A stretch of 64,000 nucleotides of DNA from Salmonella enterica subsp. arizonae (GTDB taxonomy: Bacteria > Pseudomonadota > Gammaproteobacteria > Enterobacterales > Enterobacteriaceae): contig NZ_VXJW01000001.1 in assembly GCF_008692845.1 (NCBI RefSeq), forward strand, positions 558,001 through 622,000. Direction: 5' to 3'. The notes under the pieces are model-generated. The model ran no database searches. It was given only the letters and a program-made list of their open reading frames with translations, and had not been told where the DNA came from. The translations under genes were made by a program, and so were the position numbers. Of the stretch, positions 51,483 through 62,061 are shown one piece after another. Position 1 is the stretch's first letter; the number at the start of each line of letters is the position of its first letter.

Positions 51483-51656
51483 TTACACACCGTGAATCGC
51501 AAAGAGTAATGAATTCCGCTGACGATTAAAGATGCATTTCCTGATGGTGTGGATACGCATATTACGGCGTGATTGCCCTTCAAGCCAACGCGCTTTACGG
51601 CGGCCAGCCTGACGTAGCATTCGCCAGCGCCCCACTTCCGTTCTACTACGCTTCAT
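51483..51656 (-). CDS. yciY: YciY, small basic protein
   Basis: A 57-residue, very basic protein: MKRSRTEVGRWRMLRQAGRR, then KARWLEGQSRRNMRIHTIRK and NSLLFAIHGV. Same length and place as E. coli YciY. Function unknown; Arg-rich composition hints at nucleic-acid or ribosome contact. Confidence 0.88.
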   Translation of the reverse strand: MKRSRTEVGRWRMLRQAGRRKARWLEGQSRRNMRIHTIRKCIFNRQRNSLLFAIHGV

Positions 51657-51798
51657 GTTTACGACTCTCATTGTAACAGAAACGCTATTATACCCCCTCG
51701 CCGGATGCAGACCAGCGCTTTTCCTGCGTTTTTATTTGCCATGTGAATCCTGACGCGTAAACTCTTAACAATACGCTTTCTAAAGGATTTTTAAAGTT

Positions 51799-53259
51799 AT
51801 GACAACCTTCTACACCGTGGTGAGTTGGCTGGTCATTTTGGGATACTGGGTTCTCATTGCCGGCGTCACATTACGTATTCTAATGAAACGGCGCGCAGTT
51901 CCCTCCGCAATGGCCTGGTTATTAATCATCTATATACTCCCGCTGGTCGGGATCATTGCCTATTTGTCCGTTGGCGAATTGCACTTAGGCAAACGTCGCG
52001 CCGAACGTGCCCGCGCCATGTGGCCGTCTACCGCCAAATGGCTGAATGATCTCAAAGCCTGCAAACATATTTTTGCGCAAGAAAACAGTAGCGTCGCATC
52101 GTCATTATTTAAGCTGTGCGAACGGCGTCAGGGCATTGCGGGCGTTAAAGGCAACCAGTTGCAATTACTTACCGACTCCGATGATGTCATGCAGGCGCTT
52201 ATTCGCGATATTCAACTGGCGCGGCATAATATTGAGATGGTGTTTTACATCTGGCAGCCAGGCGGCATGGCGGATCAGGTCGCAGAATCGTTAATGGCCG
52301 CCGCCCGCCGCGGCATCCACTGCCGGCTTATGCTGGACTCGGCGGGTAGCGTCGCCTTCTTCCGCAGTCCCTGGGCGGCCATGATGCGTAATGCTGGCAT
52401 TGAAGTCGTAGAGGCGCTTAAGGTGAATTTGATGCGTGTCTTTTTACGTCGTATGGACCTGCGCCAGCACCGTAAAATGGTGATGATTGACAATTACATC
52501 GCTTATACCGGCAGCATGAATATGGTGGACCCGCGTTTTTTCAAACAGGATGCCGGCGTTGGGCAATGGGTTGATTTGATGGCGCGGATGGAGGGCCCCG
52601 TCGCGACAGCAATGGGGATTGTTTACTCCTGCGATTGGGAAATCGAGACGGGTAAACGAATTCTGCCTCCCTCGCCGGACGTGAATATTATGCCGTTTGA
52701 GCAGGCCAGCGGGCATACCATTCATACCATTGCCTCCGGTCCTGGCTTTCCGGAAGATCTCATTCACCAGGCGTTATTAACCGCCACCTATGCTGCGCGT
52801 GAATATTTAATTATGACCACGCCGTACTTCGTCCCCAGCGACGATCTGCTGCACGCCATTTGCACCGCAGCGCAGCGCGGAGTAGATGTAAGTATTATTC
52901 TGCCCCGTAAAAATGACTCACTGCTTGTTGGTTGGGCCAGTCGCGCCTTTTTCAGCGAGTTACTGGCAGCGGGCGTGAAAATCTATCAGTTCGAAGGCGG
53001 GCTGTTGCATACCAAAAGCGTACTGGTCGATGGCGAACTGAGCCTGGTCGGTACTGTTAATCTCGACATGCGTAGCCTGTGGCTTAATTTTGAGATTACG
53101 CTGGTCATTGATGATACGGGTTTCGGCGCCGATCTGGCTGCGGTACAGGACGATTATATTTCGCGCTCCCGCCTTTTAGATGCGCGTTTGTGGGTAAAAC
53201 GTCCGTTATGGCAGCGAATCACCGAGCGATTGTTTTACTTCTTTAGTCCATTGCTGTAA
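51799..53259 (+). CDS. clsA: Cardiolipin synthase A
   Basis: A 486-residue membrane enzyme making cardiolipin from two phosphatidylglycerols. Two N-terminal helices, then two phospholipase-D HKD motifs: HRKMVMIDN with AYTGSMNM, and HTKSVLVDG with [10 protein letters not shown]. Same length as E. coli ClsA. It is separated from yciU by 33 bases. Confidence 0.96.
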   Translation: MTTFYTVVSWLVILGYWVLIAGVTLRILMKRRAVPSAMAWLLIIYILPLVGIIAYLSVGELHLGKRRAERARAMWPSTAKWLNDLKACKHIFAQENSSVASSLFKLCERRQGIAGVKGNQLQLLTDSDDVMQALIRDIQLARHNIEMVFYIWQPGGMADQVAESLMAAARRGIHCRLMLDSAGSVAFFRSPWAAMMRNAGIEVVEALKVNLMRVFLRRMDLRQHRKMVMIDNYIAYTGSMNMVDPRFFKQDAGVGQWVDLMARMEGPVATAMGIVYSCDWEIETGKRILPPSPDVNIMPFEQASGHTIHTIASGPGFPEDLIHQALLTATYAAREYLIMTTPYFVPSDDLLHAICTAAQRGVDVSIILPRKNDSLLVGWASRAFFSELLAAGVKIYQFEGGLLHTKSVLVDGELSLVGTVNLDMRSLWLNFEITLVIDDTGFGADLAAVQDDYISRSRLLDARLWVKRPLWQRITERLFYFFSPLL

Positions 53260-53283
53260 AACGTGGTCAACATGAATAAATAG

Positions 53284-53622
<339 letters not shown>

Positions 53623-53629
53623 GCGTTTT

Positions 53630-53661
53630 CAGGCCGGATGGCGTTTGCCCCCTCCGGCAAG
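53630..53661. repeat. REP element after yciU
   Basis: CAGGCCGGATGGCGTTTGCC followed by CTCCGGCAAGTG, a single REP palindrome between convergent yciU and the ion-channel gene. Confidence 0.85.
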
Positions 53662-53665
53662 TGTG

Positions 53666-54502
53666 TTAATCAGGGAGCTTACTACCGCATCGATTGCAAT
53701 ACTGCGCGTTGTGTTCATGCTGGCTTTGCTGGCACTGCGGACATTTTCTCTGCCATTGACGTTTCTGAAACGCGCTGCTCATGTGCGTGGTAATTAGTCC
53801 AGTAGGAATCGCAATCACCGAATAACCAATCAGGATAAGCACCGACGCGACAATGCGTCCCAACGGCGTGTGTGGCGTGATATCGCCATACCCCACGGTT
53901 GTGACCGTCACTATCGCCCAATACACCGAGGCATTAAGCGTCGTGAAACCACATTTCGGTCCTTCAATAAGATACATCAGGGCGCCGAAAATAATCATCA
54001 CGATCGCGATAAATGAATAAAACAGTATAAGCTGATGACGCGCGCTAATAATGGCGCTCCAGAATACCCGCAGGGATGGCATAAAGCGTAGCAGTTTCAG
54101 AATGCGCAATACACGAATTGCTCGCATGGCGCGCCACGCAAACAGGTAGTTCAGGCTGATTTCCGGCCACAGCCACATGACGTACAGTGGCAGAATCGTC
54201 ACCAGATCAACAAATCCCCAGAAACTAAAAACGTATTTTGCCGGGTCAGGCCAGCTAAACAGTCTGATCAAGTATTCACCGGTAAATATCAGGGTGATAC
54301 AAAGCTCCAGCCAGACGAAAATATGCCATTCATCAAATGTCAGGTGATATTCCGTTCCTATACCTGATTCAACGAAGATGACCAGTACGCTAAGCAGCGC
54401 AAATAGCGCACATAATCCTTCAAAGCGGCGACCTGAGCGCGTAGTCAGATCGAACAGATTATGATAAAGACGACGGCGAACCGACGACAAAGAAAGTGAC
54501 AC
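53666..54502 (-). CDS. Voltage-gated-type ion channel with C-terminal zinc ribbon
   Basis: A six-helix VIC-family channel. S4 is Arg-rich (RAMRAIRVLRILKLLRF), the selectivity filter is TVTTVGYGDI, and S6 follows (VASVLILIGYSVIAIPTGL). After S6, CPQC...CNRCG forms a C4 zinc ribbon at the C terminus. I choose the GTG at 54502 (278 residues), because AGGTGAGG lies just upstream. The longer ATG at 54532 lies inside the opp terminator stem. It differs from E. coli Kch, which lies at about this place there, in having no RCK domain. Confidence 0.85.
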   Translation of the reverse strand: MSLSLSSVRRRLYHNLFDLTTRSGRRFEGLCALFALLSVLVIFVESGIGTEYHLTFDEWHIFVWLELCITLIFTGEYLIRLFSWPDPAKYVFSFWGFVDLVTILPLYVMWLWPEISLNYLFAWRAMRAIRVLRILKLLRFMPSLRVFWSAIISARHQLILFYSFIAIVMIIFGALMYLIEGPKCGFTTLNASVYWAIVTVTTVGYGDITPHTPLGRIVASVLILIGYSVIAIPTGLITTHMSSAFQKRQWQRKCPQCQQSQHEHNAQYCNRCGSKLPD

Positions 54503-54520
54503 GGTAACCTCACCTGAAAG

Positions 54521-54545
54521 AAGGGCTGACAAATGGTCAGCCCTT
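54521..54545 (-). terminator. opp operon terminator
   Basis: On the minus strand AAGGGCTGAC and GTCAGCCCTT pair round ATTTG-type loop, then CTTTC. It starts five bases after the oppF stop and overlaps the leader of the channel gene. Confidence 0.75.
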
Positions 54546-54549
54546 GCGA

Positions 54550-55554
54550 TTATAACGGGTCTACTTTAAGGCAGGAAACCGCATGGCGAAAACTCCCTTC
54601 CAGGACCGGTCGCGTTTGCGCGCACTCCGGTCCGGCTATCGGACAGCGTGTGCGGAATACGCAGCCGGAAGGCGGGTTAATAGGTGAAGGTAACTCGCCT
54701 TCCAGCAGTTGTATCGTCTTATTTCGCTCCAGATCGGGATCGGGAATCGGCACCGCTGACATCAGCGCTTTGGTATAAGGGTGCAGCGGATTATGGTACA
54801 CCTCGTCATAGGTGCCTAATTCTATCGCATGACCGAGATACATCACCAATACACGATCGGATATATGCTTTACGACCGCCAGATCGTGCGCAATAAAAAT
54901 CAACGATAGCCCCATCTCGCGCTGTAATTGCTGGAGCAAATTTACCACCTGCGCCTGAATAGAGACGTCCAGCGCCGACACCGGCTCATCGCAAATAATG
55001 AGCTTGGGTTCAAGGATCAACGCCCGGGCAATACCGATGCGCTGGCACTGCCCTCCGGAAAACTCATGGGGATAACGGTTGATGAGATTCGGCAACAGCC
55101 CCACTTTCAGCATCATTGCTTTCACGCGGTCGCGTACGTCCTGACGCGAAAGCTTAGGATGGTAAGTGCGCAGCGGTTCAGCGATAATTTCGCCAATCGT
55201 CATCCGCGGGTTAAGCGACGCAAGCGGGTCCTGGAAAATCATCTGGATATCGCTGCGCACCTCGCGCCACTCATCCGGTCTCATGCCCAGCAGATCTTTT
55301 CCCAGCCAAGCGACTTTACCATCTGTTGCTTTCACCAGACCAATAATGGCGCGCGCAAACGTCGACTTACCGCAGCCGGATTCGCCAACCACGCCCAGCG
55401 TTTCGCCTTCATACAGGCGTAACGTAACGCCGTCCACCGCTTTCAGCGTTTTCGGCGGTTGCCAGAACCACTGTTTCCCTTCTTTAATGTCGAAATGGAC
55501 TTTCAGATCGGCGATTTCGAGGAGGACTTTACGTTGTTCAATCGCGGCATTCAT
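54550..55554 (-). CDS. oppF: OppF, oligopeptide ABC-transporter ATPase
   Basis: A 334-residue ATPase. Walker A GESGCGKST (about 59-67), signature FSGGQCQRIGIARAL, Walker B LIICDEP, H-loop FIAHD, and the C-terminal oligo_HPY region with CVFRTRCPIAGPEC. It works with OppD beneath OppB and OppC. The start overlaps the oppD stop (ATGA). Confidence 0.97.
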   Translation of the reverse strand: MNAAIEQRKVLLEIADLKVHFDIKEGKQWFWQPPKTLKAVDGVTLRLYEGETLGVVGESGCGKSTFARAIIGLVKATDGKVAWLGKDLLGMRPDEWREVRSDIQMIFQDPLASLNPRMTIGEIIAEPLRTYHPKLSRQDVRDRVKAMMLKVGLLPNLINRYPHEFSGGQCQRIGIARALILEPKLIICDEPVSALDVSIQAQVVNLLQQLQREMGLSLIFIAHDLAVVKHISDRVLVMYLGHAIELGTYDEVYHNPLHPYTKALMSAVPIPDPDLERNKTIQLLEGELPSPINPPSGCVFRTRCPIAGPECAQTRPVLEGSFRHAVSCLKVDPL

Positions 55555-56564
55555 AGCAGTTCCTCCACCGGTTTAAAACAGGCGCGTAGGCGACCAGGAC
55601 TAAACACTTCAAGTGGCGGCGCATTATTACAAATCTCCATCGCATAAGGACAACGCGGCTGGAATGGACAGCCTTTAGGCAAACGCAATAAATTGGGCGG
55701 ATTGCCCGGAATCGTTAACATTTCCCCTTCCTCGCCATCAAGACGCGGCACTGCATTAAGTAGGCCGATCGAATAAGGATGAACGGGCTGATAAAAGACA
55801 TCGCTCGCCTTACCGTATTCCATTGTGCGCCCCGCATACATCACCAGGACCTTATCGCAAATGCCCGCTACCACGCCCAGATCATGAGTAATCATGATAA
55901 TGGCGGTATTAAATTCGCGCTTTAGCTCGTTAAGTAAGGTCATAATCTGCGCCTGCACGGTAACATCAAGCGCGGTGGTAGGCTCATCGGCAATGAGCAG
56001 TTTCGGCCTGCACAACAGCGCCATCGCAATCATCACACGTTGACGCATTCCGCCTGAAAATTCGTGCGGGTACATTTTCATCCGCTTGCGCGCTTCCGGC
56101 ATTTTTACTGCATCCAGCATTCTGACGGACTCATCAAAGGCTTCCGCTTTGCTCATGCCTTTATGCAGCATCAGGACTTCCATTAACTGCTCCCCAACGC
56201 GCATATAAGGATTTAGCGAGGTCATCGGGTCCTGAAAAATCATCGAAATCTGTTCCGCGCGCAGCGTATTCAGTTCGCGCTCCGGTAGATTAAGAATTTC
56301 ACGTCCGTTGAAGGCCGCAGAACCCCCGATTCGGCCATTCGTCGCCAACAATCCCATTAATGCGAACGCGGTTTGCGATTTCCCCGAACCAGACTCGCCA
56401 ACAATGCCTAACGTTTCTCCGGCGTGAAGCGTAAAGTTCAGATCGTTGACCGCCGTCACATCGCCATCAGGCGTGGTAAACGTGACGCGAAGATCGTTTA
56501 CCTCCAGCAGTACATTCGCCTGTTGCTGCGCCTGAGTCGCGCTTGCGGTTTCTGATAAGCTCAT
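55551..56564 (-). CDS. oppD: OppD, oligopeptide ABC-transporter ATPase
   Basis: A 337-residue ATPase with Walker [11 protein letters not shown], signature FSGGMRQRVMIAMAL, Walker B LLIADEP, H-loop MITHD, and the oligo_HPY tail (CPFQPRCPYAMEIC). Close to Typhimurium OppD; the first residues (SETASATQAQQQANV) differ by a couple of residues. Eleven bases separate it from oppC. Confidence 0.97.
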   Translation of the reverse strand: MSLSETASATQAQQQANVLLEVNDLRVTFTTPDGDVTAVNDLNFTLHAGETLGIVGESGSGKSQTAFALMGLLATNGRIGGSAAFNGREILNLPERELNTLRAEQISMIFQDPMTSLNPYMRVGEQLMEVLMLHKGMSKAEAFDESVRMLDAVKMPEARKRMKMYPHEFSGGMRQRVMIAMALLCRPKLLIADEPTTALDVTVQAQIMTLLNELKREFNTAIIMITHDLGVVAGICDKVLVMYAGRTMEYGKASDVFYQPVHPYSIGLLNAVPRLDGEEGEMLTIPGNPPNLLRLPKGCPFQPRCPYAMEICNNAPPLEVFSPGRLRACFKPVEELL

Positions 56565-56575
56565 GGCTGTACTCC

Positions 56576-57484
56576 TTAGCGATCTTTCGGGTCGAGGGCG
56601 TCACGCAGGCCATCGCCAATAAAGTTAAAACAGAATAACGTCACCACGAGAAAGCCAGCCGGAAACAGCAGCAGCCACGGTGAGACTTCCATTGAATTTG
56701 CGCCATCGCTCAGCAACGCTCCCCAACTGCTTAATGGCTCCTGCGTTCCAAGCCCCAGGAAACTGAGGAAAGACTCAAACAGAATCATGCTGGGCACCAG
56801 CAACGAGGCATATACCACCACCACGCCCAGGACGTTAGGCACAATATGGCGGATTACGATGCTGGCGGTCGACACGCCGCCGACCTGCGCGGCTTCGATG
56901 AACTCTTTACGTTTAAGACTCAGGGTTTGACCACGCACGATACGCGCCATATCAAGCCAGGAGACCATGCCGATGGCGACGAAAATCAACAGAATGTTCT
57001 GCCCAAAGAACGTCACCAGCAAAATCACAAAGAACATAAACGGGAACGAGTTGAGGATCTCCAGCAGACGCATCATCACGGAATCAATTTTGCCGCCCAG
57101 ATACCCGGACAGCGAGCCATACAGCGTTCCAACAATGACCGCGACCAGCGCGGCGGCAATTCCAACCATCAATGAGATACGCCCGCCGATGGCGACGCGT
57201 ACCAGCAGATCGCGACCGGAAGAGTCGGTACCGAAATAGTGGCCGGACGCCATATCCGGCGCGCTGGACATCATGCCCCAGTCGGTATCGAAATAGGTAA
57301 ATTGCGACAACATAGGCGCCGCTGTCACGAATAAGGCAATCAGGAACAGGACAATAAGGCTGGTCACCGCCGCGCGGTTATGCATAAAACGTCGGCGGGC
57401 ATCCTGCCAAAGGCTACGGCCTTCCACCTCCAGCTTTTCACTGAAATTTTCCAGCGTCTCGCTGTTTTTCTTACTTAACATCAT
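56576..57484 (-). CDS. oppC: OppC, oligopeptide permease
   Basis: A 302-residue inner-membrane permease. Cytoplasmic N-terminal stretch, then six helices; the EAA loop is RKEFIEAAQVGGVSTASIVI. Pairs with OppB. Normal length. Confidence 0.96.
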   Translation of the reverse strand: MMLSKKNSETLENFSEKLEVEGRSLWQDARRRFMHNRAAVTSLIVLFLIALFVTAAPMLSQFTYFDTDWGMMSSAPDMASGHYFGTDSSGRDLLVRVAIGGRISLMVGIAAALVAVIVGTLYGSLSGYLGGKIDSVMMRLLEILNSFPFMFFVILLVTFFGQNILLIFVAIGMVSWLDMARIVRGQTLSLKRKEFIEAAQVGGVSTASIVIRHIVPNVLGVVVVYASLLVPSMILFESFLSFLGLGTQEPLSSWGALLSDGANSMEVSPWLLLFPAGFLVVTLFCFNFIGDGLRDALDPKDR

Positions 57485-57498
57485 TGCGAGCTCCAGTA

Positions 57499-58419
57499 TC
57501 AGTAACGGATTTTCGGGTCGATAACAGCATAAAGCACATCGACAATGGCGTTAAACAAAATGGTCAGCGCCCCGACTAAAATGGTCAAACTTAGCACCAG
57601 TGAATAATCGCGGTTAAGCGCGCCATTAACGAAAAGCTGTCCAATGCCCGGTAAGCCATAAATAGTTTCAATCACCATTGAACCGGTAATAATGCCGACA
57701 AAGGCTGGCCCCATGTACGACAAAACCGGCAACAGCGCAGGTTTTAACGCATGGCGGAAGATGATTCTGCGCATCGGCAACCCTTTTGCCCGCGCGGTAC
57801 GAATAAAGTTTGAATGCAGAACTTCAATCATTGAGCCGCGTGTAATACGTGCGATGCTGGCAATATAGGCCAATGAAAGCGCAACCATCGGGAGGATCAT
57901 AAATTTCAGCGCCCCGCCGTTCCAGCCGCCGCCAGGCAGCCATTGCAGCGTTATCGCAAATACCATCACCAGTAATGGCGCTACCACAAAACTGGGGATA
58001 ACGACGCCGGTCATGGCAAACCCCATAACCGTATAGTCCCATCGTGTATTTTGCTTTAACGCGGCAATCACGCCAGCGCTGACGCCAATAATGACCGCCA
58101 GCAAAAAGGCTGCGGCGCCAAGTTTCGCCGAAACGGGGAAGCTGGAGGCAACCAGATCGTTGACCGTGTAATCTTTGTATTTAAACGATGGTCCAAAATC
58201 GCCATGCGCCAACTGCTTCAGATAGCTGAAGTACTGCGTCATGATGGGATCGTTCAGATGATATTTCGCTTCAATATTGGCCAGCACTTCCGGCGGCAAT
58301 GCGCGTTCGCCGGTAAAAGGGCTGCCCGGCGCGAGGCGCATCATAAAGAAGGAGATGGTAATAAGAATAAATAGCGTCGGAATCGCTTCCAGACAGCGGC
58401 GTAAAATAAATTTCAACAT
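57499..58419 (-). CDS. oppB: OppB, oligopeptide permease
   Basis: A 306-residue permease, MLKFILRRCLEAIPTLFILI at the N terminus, with the EAA loop SNFIRTARAKGLPMRRIIFR. I start at 58419 as in homologues; the longer ATG 15 codons upstream is unlikely. Preceded by the intercistronic hairpin after oppA. Confidence 0.96.
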   Translation of the reverse strand: MLKFILRRCLEAIPTLFILITISFFMMRLAPGSPFTGERALPPEVLANIEAKYHLNDPIMTQYFSYLKQLAHGDFGPSFKYKDYTVNDLVASSFPVSAKLGAAAFLLAVIIGVSAGVIAALKQNTRWDYTVMGFAMTGVVIPSFVVAPLLVMVFAITLQWLPGGGWNGGALKFMILPMVALSLAYIASIARITRGSMIEVLHSNFIRTARAKGLPMRRIIFRHALKPALLPVLSYMGPAFVGIITGSMVIETIYGLPGIGQLFVNGALNRDYSLVLSLTILVGALTILFNAIVDVLYAVIDPKIRY

Positions 58420-58507
58420 TGCCCGTACCTTCTGGCGTGTGCCTTTACTTCCCTGCCGTAACACACTGGCCCGTCAGGGAAAATTATAGTGCGATAAGAA
58501 AAGACAC

Positions 58508-58533
58508 CATGGGATAACCGTTGTTATCCCATG
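58508..58533 (-). terminator. Intercistronic stem-loop oppA/oppB
   Basis: CATGGGATAAC and GTTATCCCATG form a perfect 11-base stem with a CGTT-type loop right after oppA. It probably lowers read-through or protects the oppA mRNA, giving more OppA than membrane subunits. Confidence 0.85.
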
Positions 58534-58541
58534 TATTGCCA

Positions 58542-60173
58542 TTAATGTTTGATAATATACAAGTTTTTCACATAGATATTATCCAGCGGGTCTTTACCGG
58601 TATAACCGCCCACCCAGGGTTTCACCAGGCGCGCGTTAACATAGTAATACACTGGCACAATGGCGGAATCTTGATCTAACTGCTGCTCCGCTTTAGCGTA
58701 CAGTTCGCTGCGCTGCGCGTCATCTGTCACCTTCAGCGTGTCGGCAATCAGCTTGTCGAACGCCGGGCTCTTGTAATGCGCAGTATTGTTTGAGCTGTCG
58801 GATAACATGGTATTCAGGAATGAGGTCGGTTCGTTATAATCTGCGCACCACGCGGCTCTCGCAACATCAAAGGCGCCCTGATGACGGGTGTCCAGGAAGG
58901 TTTTCCATTCCTGATTCTCCAGCTTCACATTGGCGCCCAGATTTTTCTTCCAGATCGACGCCACGGCAATCGCCAGTTTTTTGTGCAGATCGGAGGTATT
59001 ATACAGCAGGTCGAATGTTAAAGGCTTATCCGCCGTAAAACCGGCTTCCGTCAACAATTTCTTCGCTTCTTCGTTACGTTTTTTTTGTGACCATTTGAAC
59101 CACTCAGGCTCTACAAGTTTTGCGCCATCGGTATACGGCGGCGTGTAGCTGTAACCAGGTAAATCGCCCTGATTTTTAACCTTATTAACAATAATGTCGC
59201 GATCTAACGCCAGTTTCAGCGCTGTACGCACGCGGACATCGTTAAACGGCGCTTTTTGGTTGTTAATTTCGTAATAATAGGTACACAAATAAGGGTCTAC
59301 GCGAACTTCATTAGGGATCTCTTTTTTCAGTTTCTGGAATAATTCGATCGGCATATTGTTATAAGTCATATCGATCTCGCCGCTGCGGTAGCGGTTCACA
59401 TCCGTCACTTCTGAAGAGATAGGCAAATAAGTCACCTGATTGATAACGGTTTTGTCGTTATCCCAGTATTGCGGGTTACGCTCCAGCACGATACGTTCGT
59501 TCACCACCCAGTTTTTTAACTTATAGGCGCCGTTGGTGACAATATTGGCCGGCTGCGTCCATTTATCGCCGAATTTTTCGACTGTTGATTTCGGTACGGG
59601 AGACACGGAGGGGTGAACTAACAATTTGTAGAAATAAGGCACCGGCTCACCCAAGGTCACTTCAAAGGTGTGATCATCAAGCGCTTTTACCCCCAACTCG
59701 GTGGCGGGCTTTTTACCGGCGATAATATCATCAATATTAGCGATATGCCCGTATTGCAGATAGCTGGCATACGGCGATGCCGTATTAGGATCGGCCAGGC
59801 GTTGCCAGCTATAAACAAAATCACTGGCGGTGACGGGCGTACCATCTGACCATTTCGCATTTTTGCGCAGATGGAATGTCCAGACTTTAAAATCTTTATT
59901 TTCCCATTTTTCCGCGACGCCCGGTGAAGGATGCCCTTCTACGTCGCTAATTAATAAGCCTTCGAAGAGGTCACGGTTGACGTTCGATTCCGGCACGCCT
60001 TCGATTTTATGCGGGTCAAGAGATTGCACTTCTGAACCATTGTTGCGCACCAACGTTTGCTTGTCAGCTAACTGAACGCCTGCGGGCACGTCTGCCGCAT
60101 TCGCGGCGCTGGCGGCCATGAGCGCAGCGAGTATTCCCGCTGCAATCAAACTTTTTTTCGTGATGTTAGACAT
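58542..60173 (-). CDS. oppA: OppA, periplasmic oligopeptide-binding protein
   Basis: A 543-residue SBP_bac_5 protein. Signal peptide MSNITKKSLIAAGILAALMA then ASAANA, cut before ADVPAGV. It binds peptides of two to five residues irrespective of side chain. Very close to Typhimurium OppA, with SDGTPVTASDFVYSWQRLAD, EVTDVNRYRSGEIDM and RAAWCADYNEPTSFLNTM conserved. I start at MSNITKK (60173). oppA mRNA is repressed by GcvB RNA in enterics. Confidence 0.97.
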   Translation of the reverse strand: MSNITKKSLIAAGILAALMAASAANAADVPAGVQLADKQTLVRNNGSEVQSLDPHKIEGVPESNVNRDLFEGLLISDVEGHPSPGVAEKWENKDFKVWTFHLRKNAKWSDGTPVTASDFVYSWQRLADPNTASPYASYLQYGHIANIDDIIAGKKPATELGVKALDDHTFEVTLGEPVPYFYKLLVHPSVSPVPKSTVEKFGDKWTQPANIVTNGAYKLKNWVVNERIVLERNPQYWDNDKTVINQVTYLPISSEVTDVNRYRSGEIDMTYNNMPIELFQKLKKEIPNEVRVDPYLCTYYYEINNQKAPFNDVRVRTALKLALDRDIIVNKVKNQGDLPGYSYTPPYTDGAKLVEPEWFKWSQKKRNEEAKKLLTEAGFTADKPLTFDLLYNTSDLHKKLAIAVASIWKKNLGANVKLENQEWKTFLDTRHQGAFDVARAAWCADYNEPTSFLNTMLSDSSNNTAHYKSPAFDKLIADTLKVTDDAQRSELYAKAEQQLDQDSAIVPVYYYVNARLVKPWVGGYTGKDPLDNIYVKNLYIIKH

Positions 60174-60936
60174 TGTGTTTGTACTCCACTCATTATAATT
60201 ACTGGTTTTTACCAACCGGTTTAATCCCTTCAGGGTTCCTGTACAGCACCGGAGGTGTACTGTCAGGTCTGTCACTACTTTTGCTATCACCGACTTTATT
60301 TATTCTGACGATTCGTTCGATCGCCTTTCGTCGATTCGGTATACGACGTACCTGTCCACGTCGTACATTATTTTTGACAAACATCTAAATGAAACTAGTT
60401 ATCAACAATGTAAAATCTTCTGCAAAATGTTTGGCCGGAAAGTATCAAATGCATTACTGAACCGCCAATACATTTTACGAATTTGTTAACCAATTCTCTT
60501 TTATAGAAAATTTTCTGCACGTAAAAACGGCAGCAAAGCGTTAAAAAATTTTAATTAATTATTTATAATCAAAGAAATAGAATGAAATCACTTCCTTATT
60601 GCCCTGCAGAATCTGGTTGCGTCAAAAAACGCACACAAATTTAACAATTGTTCATTATTTAGCACATTCATCTAAGGCGGCGCTGAAACAACTAATAACA
60701 TTTCAATAATCCTTCATCAAGCTCCAGAGTATGATGTGAATAAAATAACAGTCGCACCGCTTCTCACGGGCTGAATAATGTTAATAATCCTTTGATTAAT
60801 AAAAATAAACAATATAAGGCTGTATTAGTATTCCTTATCATTTCAGCGCTGAATACTCATCAAAATAACAAGTTTTACGTGAGGATGTCACAAGGCGGCT
60901 CCTTAGGACGCCGCCTGTAAATCAATGGGTGGGAAT
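60174..60936. other. Long oppA upstream region
   Basis: About 760 bases between ychE and oppA. It must hold the oppA promoter and a long leader with the GcvB-binding region near the start codon. A stem, AGGCGGC-GCCGCCT at 60893-60916, follows ychE. An ORF-sized gap near 60199-60384 encodes nothing known. No gene seen. Confidence 0.5.
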
Positions 60937-61584
60937 TTAGTTGAGCAAGCCGGGGAAAATGCCTTTTATACCTGTGACAATAAATTCGATGCCGAGCGCC
61001 ATTAACAATAACCCCATGATTCGGGTGATAACGTTGATACCGGTTTGCCCCAGTAAACGAACCAGCCACGGCGCCATGCGAAACACGCCCCAGCAGCAAA
61101 GCGCAAAAAGCGCAATGGCCACTGAAAAACCAAGCAGATGGGCAATGCTGTGATAACGCGTCCCCCAGACGATCGTTGAGCTAATCGCTCCAGGGCCCGC
61201 CATCAGCGGTAGCGCTAACGGCACAACGCCAATGCTCTCGCGTATGGCTGTCTCTGATTTTTCTTGCTTGTTTTGTTTATCTTCCCCCAGCTTACCGCTG
61301 ATCATCGACATCGCAATGGTGACGACCAGGATACCGCCTGCAATTCTGAACGAATCAATTGAAATGCCAAACAGCTGCAGGATGCCATCTCCAAGGAATA
61401 AAGAACTCCACAAGATAATCGCTACCGACAGATTCGCGGTGAGGTTGGTTTTATTACGCGCCGTGGCCGTCTGGTAGCTGGTCATGCTGATGAAAACAGG
61501 AATAATCCCCACCGGATTAACCAGCGCAAAGAGCCCAATAAAAAACTTAAAGTACACAGGAAAATCAAAAAGCGTTTGAATCAC
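60937..61584 (-). CDS. ychE: YchE, MarC-family membrane protein
   Basis: A 215-residue, six-helix MarC/UPF0056 protein, with FALVNPVGIIPVFISMT and LALPLMAGPGAISSTIVWG as the two repeated family motifs. Function unknown. Starts MIQTLFDFPVYFKFFIGLFA. Divergent from adhE, as in E. coli. Confidence 0.94.
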   Translation of the reverse strand: MIQTLFDFPVYFKFFIGLFALVNPVGIIPVFISMTSYQTATARNKTNLTANLSVAIILWSSLFLGDGILQLFGISIDSFRIAGGILVVTIAMSMISGKLGEDKQNKQEKSETAIRESIGVVPLALPLMAGPGAISSTIVWGTRYHSIAHLLGFSVAIALFALCCWGVFRMAPWLVRLLGQTGINVITRIMGLLLMALGIEFIVTGIKGIFPGLLN

Positions 61585-62061
61585 GGTCAGCTCCGAAGCG
61601 TCAGCCGGATGAAGTCAATGTTCGTTAATGATCAAAACGCGCAGAAGATACGCCATTTATTCGCATAGTTCACCTCTTATCTACACCTAATTTCATCCAT
61701 TCATTGCTGTTATTAATATGTACTAGTTATGCTAACCCACTCATTATTCATAACAACCATTTCTTAACACTTAACGTAAAAACGCTAAAATGGCCTGCTG
61801 AAAGGTGTCAGCTTTGCGTAAACTTGATTTAGATCACACAATCACTACTCAGAAGTGAGTAATCTTGCTAACGCCACCTGAACGTAACGCGTTAGGGCTA
61901 AATGAGGCTAACGCAGAAGCTCTTTTAGTAAATCAGAGCGATACAGACGTTAAGTAACCGCCTGAATTTCAGGAAGTTATACAAATTATCGTCGATCTGT
62001 CTATACTCACGTATCGCGCAGATGATTTACTAAAAAAGTTTAACATTATCAGGAGAGCACT
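61585..62061. other. ychE/adhE divergent region, adhE leader
   Basis: About 480 bases, with the adhE promoter(s) and a long leader ending in AGGAGAG before the ATG. E. coli adhE here responds to NADH/NAD ratio, Cra, Fis, NarL and RNase III. An FNR-like site at 61824 is listed separately. Confidence 0.5.
61824..61837. promoter_or_regulatory. FNR/CRP-like site upstream of adhE
   Basis: TTGATTTAGATCAC matches TTGAT-N4-ATCAA at nine of ten fixed positions, 225 bases before the adhE start. FNR binding is inferred from the sequence only. Confidence 0.45.
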
